This document shows positions 36,402-47,700 of a DNA stretch of 64,000 bases, piece by piece. The notes below the pieces were generated by a model that was not told the origin of the DNA, did no database searches, and saw only the letters and a list, made by a program, of their open reading frames with translations. The position numbers and the translations under genes were made by a program. Every line of letters starts with the position of its first letter. Positions within the stretch are counted from its first letter, which is position 1. Origin of the DNA: Silene latifolia (Eukaryota; Streptophyta; Magnoliopsida; Caryophyllales; Caryophyllaceae); NCBI RefSeq assembly GCF_048544455.1, contig NC_133536.1:199085325-199149324 (forward strand), in the 5' to 3' direction.

Positions 36402-36999
36402 TGTTCCGGGTGTAATTCCAGAGCAGATATTCGTTACCACCCGTTGCTTGTAGAATGATGTCTTTGGTTGAATCCTTCTTGTCTTTATCGTTCCTCTCGG
36501 CCTCTCCTGCAACAATGAACGAACTGAGGGCTTGGCTTTGTGCCAAGCGTACTCACTCCGACGCTCAAGTCGGAACTTAGGGATAAGTTGTTCTTTGGCT
36601 AAATGTATATTGTAGAGAGAGAGGGAAGATTATACCAGATGAATAGTGTTTCTTAGGTTAAGTTGTGGATCCTTTCCTCAATGAAGGTTGAGGAGTATTT
36701 ATAGACTTTCACCTTTTGTCACGTAGTGGCCAAGTGGCCAAGTGGCTAGCAGGTGGAAAGACTGATCTACCCCTCGGCCGAGGGACCTATGGCAAGCCGG
36801 CGGGCCCTGTTGACTCACCGCCGAGGGGTCTTGGATGTGAGTACGCGGGTATGTGTCCCTACCGGCGGTTGCCATGCCGAGACCAGTGACAGCCGATGGG
36901 CTGCATCGGCTAGGCTGCATAAGTCGTTGACTTGCTGTGGATATCTTTGACCTTGCTCAATATGTTGACTTGGTCAGCGGTGCAGAATATGCCCCATCA
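36402..36999 (-). repeat. 3' LTR of the Tat-like element
   Basis: Near-identical to 43920-44521 (598 against 602 bp, a handful of differences), so the insertion is young. A minus-strand TATA ctataaatactcc lies at about 36692-36704. Small frames inside (90, 77, 73 codons) recur in both LTRs and are not genes. Confidence 0.93.
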
Positions 37000-37014
37000 A
37001 TTTGCCCCCAGCGT
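37000..37014 (-). other. Polypurine tract of the Tat-like element
   Basis: Minus-strand gctgggggcaaat immediately precedes the 3' LTR start TGATGGGGC. Confidence 0.65.
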
Positions 37015-37512
37015 AGTCTATGCCGTGGTATGGGCTTCGATGTACGTTTGAGCGTATATTCTGCGCAAGTATTTTGTAAAAAAATTTACAGATCGGCTTC
37101 TTCTGCGGCGGCTTCTTTTACCTCGGCCTGGTCTTTTCTTAGGCCGTACCATATCCCCCTCCGCATGGATGCGTAAAGGGCATCCGATGTGGAAAAGAAA
37201 GTGACGCCGGCCGAGACCAGGGTTGAGAGTGCTTAGGTTGTTTTTGATTGCCCCCCGGCCGGCGCTACTTAGCTTGGTTGATCATGTGGCCGGCGGAGAA
37301 CAAATGCTTGGGAATTTGTTGAGGAAGGTGAATAGGCGGAGAGATACGAATGGGCGTGTTGAAGACGCTTGGTCACACGTTGCATTGATTGACGTTCGAC
37401 TGTTGCAACGATTGACATCCGTGGTTGCATGTCCGACACGTGTCCGCATGCTTTGATTGGTTGACGCTTCATGGGTGTTCTCTCGATTGGTCCTTCTTCA
37501 TGGGATTTTCCC

Positions 37513-37520
37513 TATAAATA
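37513..37520 (+). promoter_or_regulatory. TATA box for the antisense ORF
   Basis: tataaata within ccctataaataggg lies on the plus strand, about 180 bases before the first ATG of the antisense ORF (37696). A pyrimidine-rich leader and a caag|gtaaac site (about 37640) that could be a 5' UTR intron donor follow. This suggests sense-independent transcription. Confidence 0.55.
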
Positions 37521-37695
37521 GGGCGATTATCCCGTGAAATTGGTCACCAATTTCATTCTCCAAAATTTTTTGCTCTCTAAACTTTCAAAGGCTTCTTTGT
37601 CTTCTATTTCTCGAGTTGTTACTCCGTGAGTGTTTTTCTTCAAGGTAAACAAACAAACTTTCCAATTTCTTAACTCGTAAGTTATTATTGTAAAC

Positions 37696-40330
37696 ATGTC
37701 TTCTGCGATGCCGGGCCTAGCAAACCGACGCGGGGGGGGGGCGTCGCGTCTTGATGAGGAGGAGAAATTGGACGCCCTCCCGATAAGGCACGGGGGCCCT
37801 AGGTCTCCTTCTCCCGAAGTCGATCCTCGAATTTTGGAGGAATGGGAGGATGACTCGATGTTGATGATGACGCAGACGATTTCGGTGATGATGTCAAGAG
37901 GCTCGTCCCCAAAGAGGTGAGGCAAGATGCGTTATGGATCACGGTGACGTCCTCGCAAGGTACGCGTTGACCGAGCTTGGACCCATAAGTTGGCCGTTGT
38001 TCGTGAGAAATTTTTCGAGGGCCATTTCTTCTTTGGCAGGGGATACAAGATTGTTATCCCTGAGGAGGGCCAGGCCGTCTGTTGCCCTCCGCCGGGCCAT
38101 TCCGGCGTATACATGCGACACTTGGAGTACGGGCTCCGGTTTCCGCTGAATGAGTACGTCATGGCCATCATTAAAGCTATGAACGTCGCTGTGGCCCAAC
38201 CGCATCCGTTGGCCATGAGGACGATAGTCGGCTTTGTGTGGCTTTGTCTCTTCAAGGGGAGGCCCCGACGGTGAATTTATTCCGCCGCTTCATTATCTCC
38301 ACCGTCAATCTCTCGGCGCGTCGGTTGGTACAGTGTGCACACGGAGAAAGGTTATGTCTCTGTTGACAAACTTACTTCTTGCAAAGACTGGAGAGATCGG
38401 TGGGTGTATGTTAAGGTGCCGGATGACTATCCGCCGCCCCTCTCCTTTCAAAGACCAAGTGAATTTGCGGTGTGAGACTAAGGCGGAGCATGACAGATGG
38501 GTCACCCGGAAGAAGCTCAAGATGGATGCCAGCAAGGTCCTTCTTAAAGAGGATGAGAAGTCGCGATGAGGCTTTTTGAGGCGGACAAGGGTGGGGTGCC
38601 GAAAAATGGATTCCCCCAACGCGATCATTCTTCGGATGAGCCGCTCTGCCATGTCGGCCTCATACCGGCCCTAGCACAGGGTGAGTGGGGTCGGTATGAG
38701 GCCCATCACCGCTCTTAATGTTCCTGTTTTTCGAACTTCGATTTATTTCTTCTACTTATTTCTTGCTTTTATTTCTTTCGCAGACCACTTTGGACGGGAT
38801 TTGTCTGAGGATATCCTCCGGAGAATGGGGCTGCACAAAGACAAAACCGTTGCTAACTTGCATCCCAAGGCTCTGACCCATGACCGTAGGACGTCGCCGA
38901 ATGATCTTATGGACCAGGTGAAAAGCTTGAATGCGGTGGAGGCCCGTGCGAAGGTTGTTAGTAACATGCCGCGCCATACGCGAAAAACAAAACCTTCGGC
39001 GGTGATGACATCGACATCGGCTCCGCCTTCCATCCCCCCCGTTCGAAAGGAGACGGTGGAGATCGTTTACATCTCCAATGGGGATGACTCCGATGAGGAG
39101 GAGGGGTCTCCCCTTGTCCGTAAAAAAAAAGCGACAGCCTTTACCGCCGCCGTTGCTTCGCTGGCGACGAGGAAATGCGCCCTTCGGCCAAGAAGGCCAA
39201 GCACGGTATTGATCTATCCCGTGGCTCGACTTAGCCGGTTCATTAGCGCTGCCGTGTGACAAAGCTTTCCGGCATGTCTATGTATGTTGATACTGATGCT
39301 TACTTTAAATTTTGTAGATCAGCCGCTGTCGGCCGCCGCTCTTGTCGAGCAGCAAGTGGAGGAGAAACCCGCGCAGTCAGTGATCATAACGTCGCCATCG
39401 ACTCTTAATCCCGAAGGTTTCCCTTTCCCGACCGCAGTCGGTGATCATAACGTCGCCGGTGACTCTTCATCCCGAAGGTTTCCCCCTCACGACTTGTAGC
39501 GGAAAGCGCGAGGTTGATCAAGAGACTGGCGAGGTGGAACGAGCTGACCGGTGCTCGTATCATGGAGCAGGAGAAGGCCGTGGCTCAGTCCGCTTTTGAG
39601 CTTAATGCCACTAAGAAGGTGGCCGCGAAGGCGAAGCTGGATCTTCTCAATGAGCAGAGGCTTAGGGGAGGCCGAGGAGGCGCTCTTGGGCGAGAGAAAA
39701 CTCGGGAGGACGCCGAAAAGGAGGTCCTCTTCTTTGAGAGAGCCAAGGCCGAGGCTGCTGCGGCCGAAGTTGAAAAGTCTGCCGCGAAGTGTGACCTCGT
39801 TCGTAGGCACGCCGACCTCTATTTCCAAAGCAGAGGAATGAATTCGAGGGGACGGTTTGAGATCCGGGGAAGGTGATTCGGAGCAAGGAGGCCATCATCG
39901 GGCAAAAGGAGGACGACATTGAGATGCTCCAAACCAAAATGCTCCCCGACATGTGCTCCGAATTCGGGATCCGACCGGCGCTGCCGCCAGGGAAACAATT
40001 GAGGAGCTTTTCCCTCTTGAAGGTTCCTTTCCGTGGAGCAAATTCGACGAGCCGTTTGACGACAAGCTCGAAGCTAAGGAGAAGGTCAGGGAGGAGAAGG
40101 TCAAGGAGGCGGTGAGGGTGAAGATAGAGCAAGAGGCGGCCGAGGAGGCAGCAGCTATCGCCGAGAAGGCTAAAGCGGCCAAGGAGGAAGCCGATTGGGC
40201 AAGGGCGATTGAGCTCGCCGAGGCTAAGGTCAGGGGCAAGCCGAGGCCGCTAAGGGAACTGGCGCTATTTGGTTACTCATCGAAGAAGGTGCTGCTACCG
40301 CTGCTGATGGCGAGCAACAACAGACATAGG
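37696..40330 (+). pseudogene. Antisense ORF (aORF), 'putative gypsy-type transposon' domain protein
   Basis: Runs opposite to gag. Starts MSSAMPGLANRRGG (37696). The frame shifts near 37920 into VREKFFEGHFFFGRGYKIVI and YMRHLEYGLRFPLNEYVMAI (37990-38274), which resembles the plant domain often labelled transposase, putative, gypsy type (PF04195-like). Pieces continue in shifting frames: CKDWRDRWVYVKVP-like (near 38380), RKKLKMDASKVLLKEDEKSR (to 38569), a Ser/Pro-rich linker (38681-39259) and a long Ala/Glu/Lys coiled coil (39514-40330). The poly-G run at 37730 and several indels break it. Such aORFs are described in Tat elements; their role is unknown. Confidence 0.65.
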
Positions 40331-40740
40331 GAGATGATATCTGTAACCTTTTGTCTTTTGGCTTATCCTTGTAATTTCTTGTAATTCGTTGAACATTTTT
40401 AATAAGAGTTCGTTTCTTCTGCCTCCGGCCTGGCCGAGGTTTTCACCTCACTTCTTTTTCTTGCGCTAGTATTTGAGCGTCTCAATTGTACTTTAGCGTC
40501 TATGTCTTCGTCCGGTTGTCTCCTTACGTTATTAACTGAGTGTCTCTTTTGTTTCCACCTCGGCTTGGCCGAGGCGGTCTAGAGTGCGTATCTCAATTGT
40601 GTTAACGCTTCTGAGGCATTTTGAACGCTTTGCGAGTATCACCTGCGCTGGTCGTTGCCATCGAGGTGTCTGCTTCCTGGTGGTGATTGCCGCTCTTGTC
40701 GGTGTGTGACCGTGTGAGCCAGCATCTGCTTCTTGTTATT

Positions 40741-41253
40741 GACTGCCGTGGCGTCTACCACTTGGAGTGACTGCGACGGCGTCAAACCTCTTGGGGTGAC
40801 TGCCGTGGCGTCTACTACTTGGGGTGACTGCGACGGCGCCTATTTCTTCATGGAGACTGCCGTGGCGTCTACCACTTGGAGTGACTGCGACGGCGTCAAA
40901 CCTCTTGGGGTGACTGCCGTGGCGTCTACCACTTGGAGTGACTGCGACGGCGTCAAACCTCTTGGGGTGACTGTCGTGGCGTCTACTACTTGGGGTGACT
41001 GCGACGGCGCCTATTTCTTCATGGAGACTGCCGTGGCGTCTACCACTTGGAGTGACTGCGACGGCGTCAAACCTCTTGGGGTGACTGCCGTGGCGTCTAC
41101 TACTTGGGGTGACTGCGACGGCGCCTATTTCTTCATGGAGACTGCCGTGGCGTCTACCACTTGGAGTGACTGCGACGGCGTCAAACCTCTTGGGGTGACT
41201 GCCGTGGCGTCTACTACTTGGGGTGACTGCGACGGCGCCTATTTCTTCATGGA
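40741..41253. repeat. 57-bp tandem repeat array
   Basis: Nine units of 57 bp. Two alternating variants, one with gcgtcaaacctcttgggg and one with gcgcctatttcttcatggag, share gtggcgtctac-acttgg. The mostly A-B alternation shows amplification as a 114-bp dimer. The 183-codon plus frame (AVASTTWSDCDGVKPLGVT units) is open only because 57 is divisible by 3. Confidence 0.93.
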
Positions 41254-41524
41254 GACTGCCGCTCTTGTCGGTATGACAGTGTGAGCCGACATCTGCTTCG
41301 ATAAATACTACCGCTCTTGTCGGTATGACAAAGGTGAGTCAAGTCTGCTGCTTCCTAGTGACTAGGGGGAAAATGAACATTTTGATGGAAGACTTGGACG
41401 ATTTTTCATTAGGTAAAAACATGCGTCGGGGTGCCCACAGCTGTTTTGGACACCTCCGCCGCTACATAGAGTATTCCCGAGATTACCTGCGTCCTAATGG
41501 CCTATCAAAGGCACACCATCCTAG

Positions 41525-42240
41525 TCAGCCGTTAGTTACATCCATGAGGTCGCCCTCCTGTTGTAAGGATAGGCTTTTCCCTTTCTCTGATTTCTTTGCC
41601 ACTTTGAGGGATTGCATGTTGCATCCTCTGGCGGCTATCTGGACGTTGACCACCTCGTCATTCTCGTCTTTGGAGACGAGCTTATGCGCTTCCCCCCGGT
41701 CCGAGACATACATCAGTGTTAGGGCCCGGATGGACATCACTGCGTCAGCCTCACTCAGGGTGACTCGGCCTATGAGAACGTTGTAGGCGGACGAGCCGTC
41801 GATGACCACGAACTCAGCTAGGACATTTTTAGCCGCATTCTTTTCGCCGAATGTCACCGGAGTCCGATTGATCCCGTGGTACCAGACCGGCCCCGCAGAA
41901 GTCAGTATAGTGGGTTGGTGCAGGGGCTCAAGTCCTTGACTTTCGTGCCGAGGCCGAGGAAGCACTCCCGAACATGATGTTCGTGTACGCGCCGTGTCAA
42001 TCGTGCACCTCTTGACTAGGTGGTTGGATATGTCCAAATTGACTACAAGTGGGTCGCATTGAGGAGCGATGACTCCTTCGTAGTCCTTCCTTCCAATGGT
42101 TATATCGGGGATGTTGGAAGCAGGGATCGCCGTGTTGGGCACAAAGTTGATGGCCTGATATAGCTCGTTCAGGTGCCGTTTGTGCCCATGGGCGGACCCT
42201 CCGTTCTCGTTGCCCCGATGACAACATGGATCACTCCTAT
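41525..42240 (-). pseudogene. Tat aspartic protease remnant
   Basis: Minus-strand 205-codon frame (41525-42142) with DYEGVIAPQCDPLVVNLDIS, then VKRCTIDTA where the family has VDTGSS: the catalytic loop glycine is lost. FGEKNAAKNVLAEFVVIDG and SAYNVLIGRVTLSEADAVMS are conserved protease-domain segments. It stops abruptly at GDLMDVTNG and RT does not follow, placing a large deletion near 41525. Confidence 0.72.
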
Positions 42241-43820
42241 CCGTTCAAGACGGATTTCTTACCGAATCCGTCGCGCGTCGTCTTTTGACCTTTGGCTACG
42301 TACTTGCCGAGGCTCCCCTTCCGATCGCTCTTTCAATGGCATTCTTCAGATGCCGGCAGTCGTTGGTTAAATGGCCGGTGTGGCCTTGGTACTCACAAGA
42401 TCGGCTCGTGTCACCGTCACTTTTTGGCTTGGGGGTCTCTCCCACTTCGGCCCTCGTTTTGCTCGGGCGAAGACCTCGGCGGCCGATACGACGAGAGGGG
42501 TTTTATCACTATACCGCCTCTGGTGGTACGTTCCCGAACTCCACCCGGCGCCTGTCGAGTCCTGTTTCCTGGCAGACTTGTCCGACCGTGACCTATTATT
42601 CTCACGACGTCTTTCATCGGACCGTGACCCGTTGTTGTCACGGCGCCTTTCATCCGGGTTGTCCTCCCGATGGCTCTTCTTTTCGGAGGGCTCGGCCTCG
42701 CTGGGGCCTACCCATGTCTTGTGATAGTCTTCTACCTTGATGGCCTGGTCGGCCATCCTCCCGCGGCATCCAAGCTCGGGCCTCCGCACTTGATGAGCTC
42801 ATTTTTAAGTCTCCCCTTGGGAGGCCCTTCATCGCGCAAGGCCGCCGCTTCGGGATTAATTTCTCAAATCTGCTGGACCTTTCCGTCGAACCTCTTCACA
42901 TAGCTTCGTAGAGACTCGCCTCCCTCCTGTTTGATAGTTAGGAGGTCCGATGTCTCCACGGCCCTTCTCTTGTTGCAAGAGTACTGGGCTAGAAAGGCGT
43001 CTCTTAGGTCGGCGTAATAGTATACCGAGCCGTCGGGAAGCCCTTTGTACCAACTTTGAGCCATCCCATGCAAAGTTGTTGGGAAAACTCGGCACTGCAC
43101 CTCATCGGGCTGCTCCCATACCGACATGTAAGACTCGAAAGCCTCAGCGTGGTCGGCTGGATCACTATCTCCTTTGTATGATAGGGGTGGAAACTTGAGC
43201 TTAGTTGGCACCTGGACTTCTAGGACGTAGGCGTTGAGGGGTCGCCCGACCACGTGTCGAACGACACGCGGCGATCGGCTCCTCGCATTCCTAATCCGGT
43301 TCCTCTCCTCGTAGCGGGAAGGACTTCTTCTTCGACTCGGACTTCTTCTCCAACTCTGCTGAGTCGGACTCCTCTGGCTCCTTTGGGGTAAGCCTCGTTC
43401 GTGCTGCGGGGACGCTGTCCTCCCATGAGCGCGGGAAGGACTTAGGTCTACCACGCCCACTTTGGGCTCCCCCGGCGACTTGACTGGGCCAGCTTCTCCT
43501 AGTGCTCCGTTCAAATTTCTCGGAGTCACATTTTGGGCCCTGGTCTCCTGGACGGTTTCCGCCGCTCTTGTCGGCGTGACAGTGTGAGCAGGCGCATTAC
43601 TAATTAGGTCCAGGACCATTTTCAGTTTTGCTATGTCAACCACATGTCCCATGATGGTGACCTGGTTGGCTGGCAGCGGCGTGTCCGGTATTATTGGCAT
43701 CCCGAACTCCGGTTGGATTACTCCGCCGGTGGAGGGCTGCACGACTCCAGAATTGTTGAAGGTATCATCTTGGTAGAATGGGGTTTCGTCGGTCACGACT
43801 GCGTCTTGTTGTTTCGACAT
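42241..43820 (-). pseudogene. gag: Tat gag, frameshifted
   Basis: The likely start is the ATG at 43818-43820 (MSKQQDAVVTDETPFYQDD). The N-terminal frame is open to 42864. After an Arg/Ser-rich stretch (RRSPSRRRSPSRYEERNR) it contains the retrotransposon gag domain LSYKGDSDPADHAEAFESYM, QSWYKGLPDGSVYYYADLRD and GGESLRSYVKRF. The gag tail continues in other frames (42832-42650 and 42789-42367, DERRRDNNGSRSDERRREN). The structural protein is therefore not made intact. Confidence 0.8.
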
Positions 43821-43899
43821 CTTCTTAGCTTTTTGGGTGGGTTTTTGTTGTTTTTTTTTTTTTGTTTGGGAATGAATGTGACTAGCTTCTAGTAGCGCT

Positions 43900-43918
43900 T
43901 TCCCACAGACGGCGCCAA
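43900..43918 (-). other. Primer binding site of the Tat-like element
   Basis: Minus-strand tggcgccgtctgtgggaa follows the LTR end ggaaca with a 2-3 base gap. It shares TGGCGCCG with tRNA-Asp/Arg-type primer sites of Tat elements. Confidence 0.75.
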
Positions 43919-43919
43919 T

Positions 43920-44521
43920 TGTTCCGGGTGTAATTCCAGAGCAGATATTCGTTACCACCCGTTGCTTGTAGAATGATGTCTTTGGTTGAATCCTTCTTGT
44001 CTTTATCGTTCCTCTCGGCCTCTCCTGCAACAATGAACGAACTGAGGGCTTGGCTTTGTGCCAAGCGTACTCACTCCGACGCTCAAGTCAGTAACTTAGG
44101 GGATAAGTTGTTCTTTGGCTAAATGTATATTGTAGAGAGAGAGGGAAGATTATACCAGATGAATAGTGTTTCTTAGGTTAAGTTGTGGATCCTTTCCTCA
44201 ATGAAGGTTGAGGAGTATTTATAGACTTTCACCTTTTGTCACGTAGTGGCCAAGTGGCCAAGTGGCTAGCAGGTGGAAAGACTGATCTACCCCTCGGCCG
44301 AGGGACCTATGGCAGGCCGGCGGGCCCTGTTGACTCACCGCCGAGGGGTCTTGGATGTGAGTACGCGGGTATGTGTCCCGGCTGGCAGGTTGCCATGCCG
44401 AGACCAGTCGACAGCCGATGGGCTGCATCGGCTAGGCTGCATAAGTCGTTGACTTGCTGTGGATATCTTTGACCTTGCTCAATATGTTGACTTGGTCAGC
44501 GGTGCAGAATATGCCCCATCA
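43920..44521 (-). repeat. 5' LTR of the Tat-like element
   Basis: Starts TGATGGGGCATATTCTGC on minus and ends CCCGGAACA. Minus-strand TATA at about 44214-44226 (ctataaatactcc). Confidence 0.93.
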
Positions 44522-45212
44522 ATTACGTTATATAAGTGTCGATTTATGTAAATGATTGGTAGAATGCGTGGATTATTGGAGGTATAAGAGAACAAATTAT
44601 CTTTTTATAACTTGGCTTGTATTTTGGGATTCATTGGTGAAATTATGGATTTGGTTAGTAATTTTGGATCAATTCCACAATATGATACAAGCTTGATCCT
44701 TTGGGCTTAACAAGGACGAAATAAGGAGATGATAAAAGATTAGAGATTGGATTCTAACTTGGACTGGTGAATTGATTAAGGGTCCTGCTATACGTCGTCG
44801 ACAAATTACTAAATATCGTCGACAATTAACGTAAATTTCCAAGTTTGCCCTCCATATCATAACTCCATATCCGTCTCACCAAAATGCAATTTCCGTCTCA
44901 AAACACAAATGCAATTTCCGTCTCACTAAAACACAAGTCACCGTCTCACTAAAATATTTCAAACAAAAAAAGAAGTCGGGTTTTGTAATTAACAACATGA
45001 ACGGGAACGATTTTAACAACGATTCCAACAATGAAGCTAGTAACGAGGTTAGTTTACGATTTAGTTTTGTTAAAAATTTATGTTTTATTATCGTTTGAAT
45101 CCCGAATTAGGATAGATGCCATGAATGTAGACGGAATTATGATAGAATTTGTGACGGATTTATTTGAAAAAGCAATTAAAAAAAAAAAAAAAAAAATTAC
45201 ACGAACTGGGCC

Positions 45213-45395
45213 TGGACGAAGAGAATTTTCGTCCAGACACGGTCTTGACGAAAAATTCTTTCGTCCAACATGGGCCTTGACGAAAGAATTTTTCGTCCAA
45301 AACCAGTGCCCAGACGAAAAATTCTTTCGTCCAAGCCCATGTTGACGAAAGAATTTTTCGTCTGTTTAATTTTGGACGAAAAATTCTTTCGTCCA
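45213..45395. repeat. Array of six GACGAAA..TTTCGTC palindromes
   Basis: Units such as ggacgaaaaattctttcgtcc, each able to form a 20-base hairpin, are spaced by about 10 variable bases. A related smaller array is at 47572-47700. Small frames here are by-products. Confidence 0.88.
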
Positions 45396-45669
45396 AGGCC
45401 CAATTCGTGTGTTTTTTATTTTTTTTTTATTTTTTTTTTCTGGCTCGTTTTGTATAAAACAATTAAAATAATTAATTCCCGTCTTTGTATTATATTATTT
45501 TAATTTTTTATTTTTTCCGACAATTCAAATAATTAACGACCGTCTTTATATTATATTTTTTTCATTAATATTTCTGACTCATTTTTTTCATTAATATTTT
45601 TTATTTACTCCGACTCTTTCCGAAGCAAATAATTAATTAATAACTAATTTATTGAAATGCGTGCGCAGG

Positions 45670-46540
45670 TGATTAACGATGGAGACGGTATTGATTACTC
45701 AGATCATTTTACGACCACCAGATTTTTTGCATCTAGTATTGAAGCGTTTAATTGGGCATATGAGATCGGGCTCCGACTCGGGTTTGGTATAAAAAAGCAA
45801 GCAACAAGAAAGTTGGTCGTAACACGAATTTGAGACAACGTTATTTTGTTTGTCGGATGGGTGGAAAAGGTCCCGTAAATAAGGATGCCGATTCTTTAAT
45901 GAGGGGTAACACCGCTACCGCGTGGTGCAATTGCAAATTTTCAATGAAAGTTGTTGAATTAGAAGAGAATAAGTGGCAGCTTGTGATGAGATCCGGGTTT
46001 CATAATCATGGTTTAACGTTGTATTGTGACGGCGACAGATACTTTGCAAAGCTTGATGACGAGGAGTTGGCTTTTATCGATGCCCAAGTTAGAGCTCACG
46101 TTAGGCCGGCAATTATTAGTGCGGGTTTGCATCAGCGAAATCCGGAAAAGTCAAGACCTAATCGGCGACAAATCTACAATCGTTCTCAGAAAGTAAGGGC
46201 CGAGGAAAGAGATGGGAGAAACCCGGCACAACAGATGTTAGCACTTGCGGTTCAGCATAAGTACGTTCATTATTGGGTCACTGATCAGGAGACCGATGAG
46301 CTAACCCACGTGTTCATGGCTCATCCAGAAGCCGTTAAGATGTTTCGATCATACTATTATGTGGTACAGATCGATTCCACGTACAAGACAAATGAATACC
46401 GTCTTCCGCTTGTTGAGATGGTTGGAGTCACACCCGTCGGGAAGAGCTTTGTCATCGCGTATGCTCTTGTGACGCATGAGTCCGAGGAGAAATATCTGTG
46501 GGTACTACGGAAACTGAAGGCCCTTCTTCTTAGAGTTTAA
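45670..46540 (+). pseudogene. MULE transposase, FAR1-like N-terminus, truncated
   Basis: A FAR1-type DNA-binding region begins near 45690 (FASSIEAFNWAYEIGLRLGF), then a 1-base frameshift in an A-run at 45795. The frame is open to 46540 (RYFVCRMGGKG, WCNCKFSMKVVELEENKW, FHNHGL). The MULE catalytic domain starts with YYYVVQIDSTYKTNEYRLPL, containing the first catalytic Asp, and TPVGKSFVIAYALVTHESEE. It ends at KLKALLLRV*, so the remaining catalytic residues and C-terminal SWIM region are deleted. It is therefore inactive. Confidence 0.82.
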
Positions 46541-47287
46541 CGGCAACCTCAACTGCTCTGATGAAATCCCAAAAAAGCCACAAACATACATAAGGGGATC
46601 CGCCAACGTCCCGTCATTATTCTCCACCTTACAACAGTTACCATCAACCCGAACGCCTAAGATCTGCGCAACATCGTGAAGGAGTATGGACATCTCCCCA
46701 AAAGGCATGTGAAAACTGTTGGTGTCGGGTTGCCATCTCTCAACAAAAGCAGAAATAAGGGGCATGTTATAATTCTCGGCCATGGAATCTAATAGGTGAG
46801 AAAGACCAAGACTGGTCATAAATAGTCTTAACGGCTGGAGGGAGTTGCCAACAACTCAACAACCTCGTCTTACCAAACCGGTGGTAACCCGTCAAAAACC
46901 GGTCGACCGACCTCATTAGGAGTCGACCATAAGGTGTTCGCAATGTGGCCCCCAAAGCTAGGAATCACGTGGGGAAAGTCGGACCACCAGAACACGATGA
47001 TCGATCAACCAAGAGACATCCTTACCCGACTTCTTCTTCGGAGCCACCACACTACTAGAACTACCATCCGACCTCCGCTGGAAACGCCCCTCCTCATTCC
47101 GTCTACGTGGCACCCTACGCACTCGCTCAATACCCGCCTCCTCCTCACCTATCACATCACCAGACCGAACCAGCTCCTCCTCCACCCGCTCATCAGTCCA
47201 CGAATCGGTACTACCATCTCCAACCTCAGACTCAAACTGGAGCCCCTTTCGAGCTCGAACGTGACGGTCATTTCCTCCACCGGCCAT
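46505..47287 (-). pseudogene. Plant mobile domain (PMD, MAIN-like) remnant
   Basis: Minus-strand frame starting MAGGGNDRHVRARKGLQFES at 47287, broken near 46957, continues in other frames. The 46505-46819 piece carries NMPLISAFVERWQPDTNSFH and MPFGEMSILLHDVAQILGVR, the core of the PMD found in MAIN/MAIL1 proteins and in some MULE and gypsy elements. It is truncated at its C-terminus where it meets the transposase remnant. Convergent with the transposase, so the central deletion cut both genes. Confidence 0.7.
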
Positions 47288-47571
47288 CTATTCCAAAAAA
47301 TAAAACAAAGAATTTATAAATATAAGTTTAAGTAAATTAAAAATTAAAAAAAAAAAAAAAAATAACCCGGAACGGGGTTTATTAATAATAATTAATTAAT
47401 ATTTTACGTAAACTAAACGAGACGCAACAAAATTATATTTACAACAAAATAATTAATAATATATATTTACAACGCCTTCGGCACGGACGAGAATTATTAT
47501 TTTTTAGAAAAAAAAAAAAGGTAACGAGAAACTCTAAAACAAAAAGAAAAAAAAAAAAAACAACATTTGGG

Positions 47572-47700
47572 CCAGACGAAGAATTCCTTCGTCCAACACC
47601 AAGCCCAGACGAAGGAATCCTTCGTCCAAAGTCCACAAGAGACGAGCCCATGCTTCGTCTGGCCTGGGTCTGGGACGAAGAACCCCCACGTCTCAGCCCA
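47572..47700. repeat. Right GACGAA palindrome array of the MULE
   Basis: Palindromes gacgaagaattccttcgtc and gacgaaggaatccttcgtc plus a longer hairpin gcttcgtctgg ... gacgaagaa, the counterpart of 45213-45395. Confidence 0.75.

Larger units (their letters stand above)
36402..44521 (-). mobile_element. Tat/Retand-like Ty3/gypsy retrotransposon, deleted for RT and integrase
   Basis: LTRs 36402-36999 and 43920-44521 with a 5-bp duplication attac (36397-36401, 44522-44526). Minus orientation: the primer site (43900-43918) adjoins the right LTR and the purine tract the left one. It carries gag, a protease remnant, a 57-bp tandem array and a long antisense ORF region on plus with its own TATA box. 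No RT, RNase H or integrase motifs exist between 41525 and 40400. Tat-lineage elements (Retand, Ogre relatives) are known for extra ORFs and tandem repeats near the 3' LTR. Confidence 0.87.

Noticed and set aside
40741..41253. CRISPR array
   Set aside because: Contiguous tandem repeats without unique spacers, inside a plant retrotransposon.
40733..41284. 183-codon repetitive protein
   Set aside because: Open only because the 57-bp tandem unit is divisible by 3; it lies antisense in a retrotransposon's noncoding region.
42367..42740. Plus-strand frames of 99-151 codons
   Set aside because: Shadows of the minus-strand Tat gag tail; Arg/Ser-rich sense codons keep the opposite strand open.
46934..47335. 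133-codon plus-strand Pro/Thr-rich protein
   Set aside because: Antisense shadow of the minus-strand PMD gene's first part.
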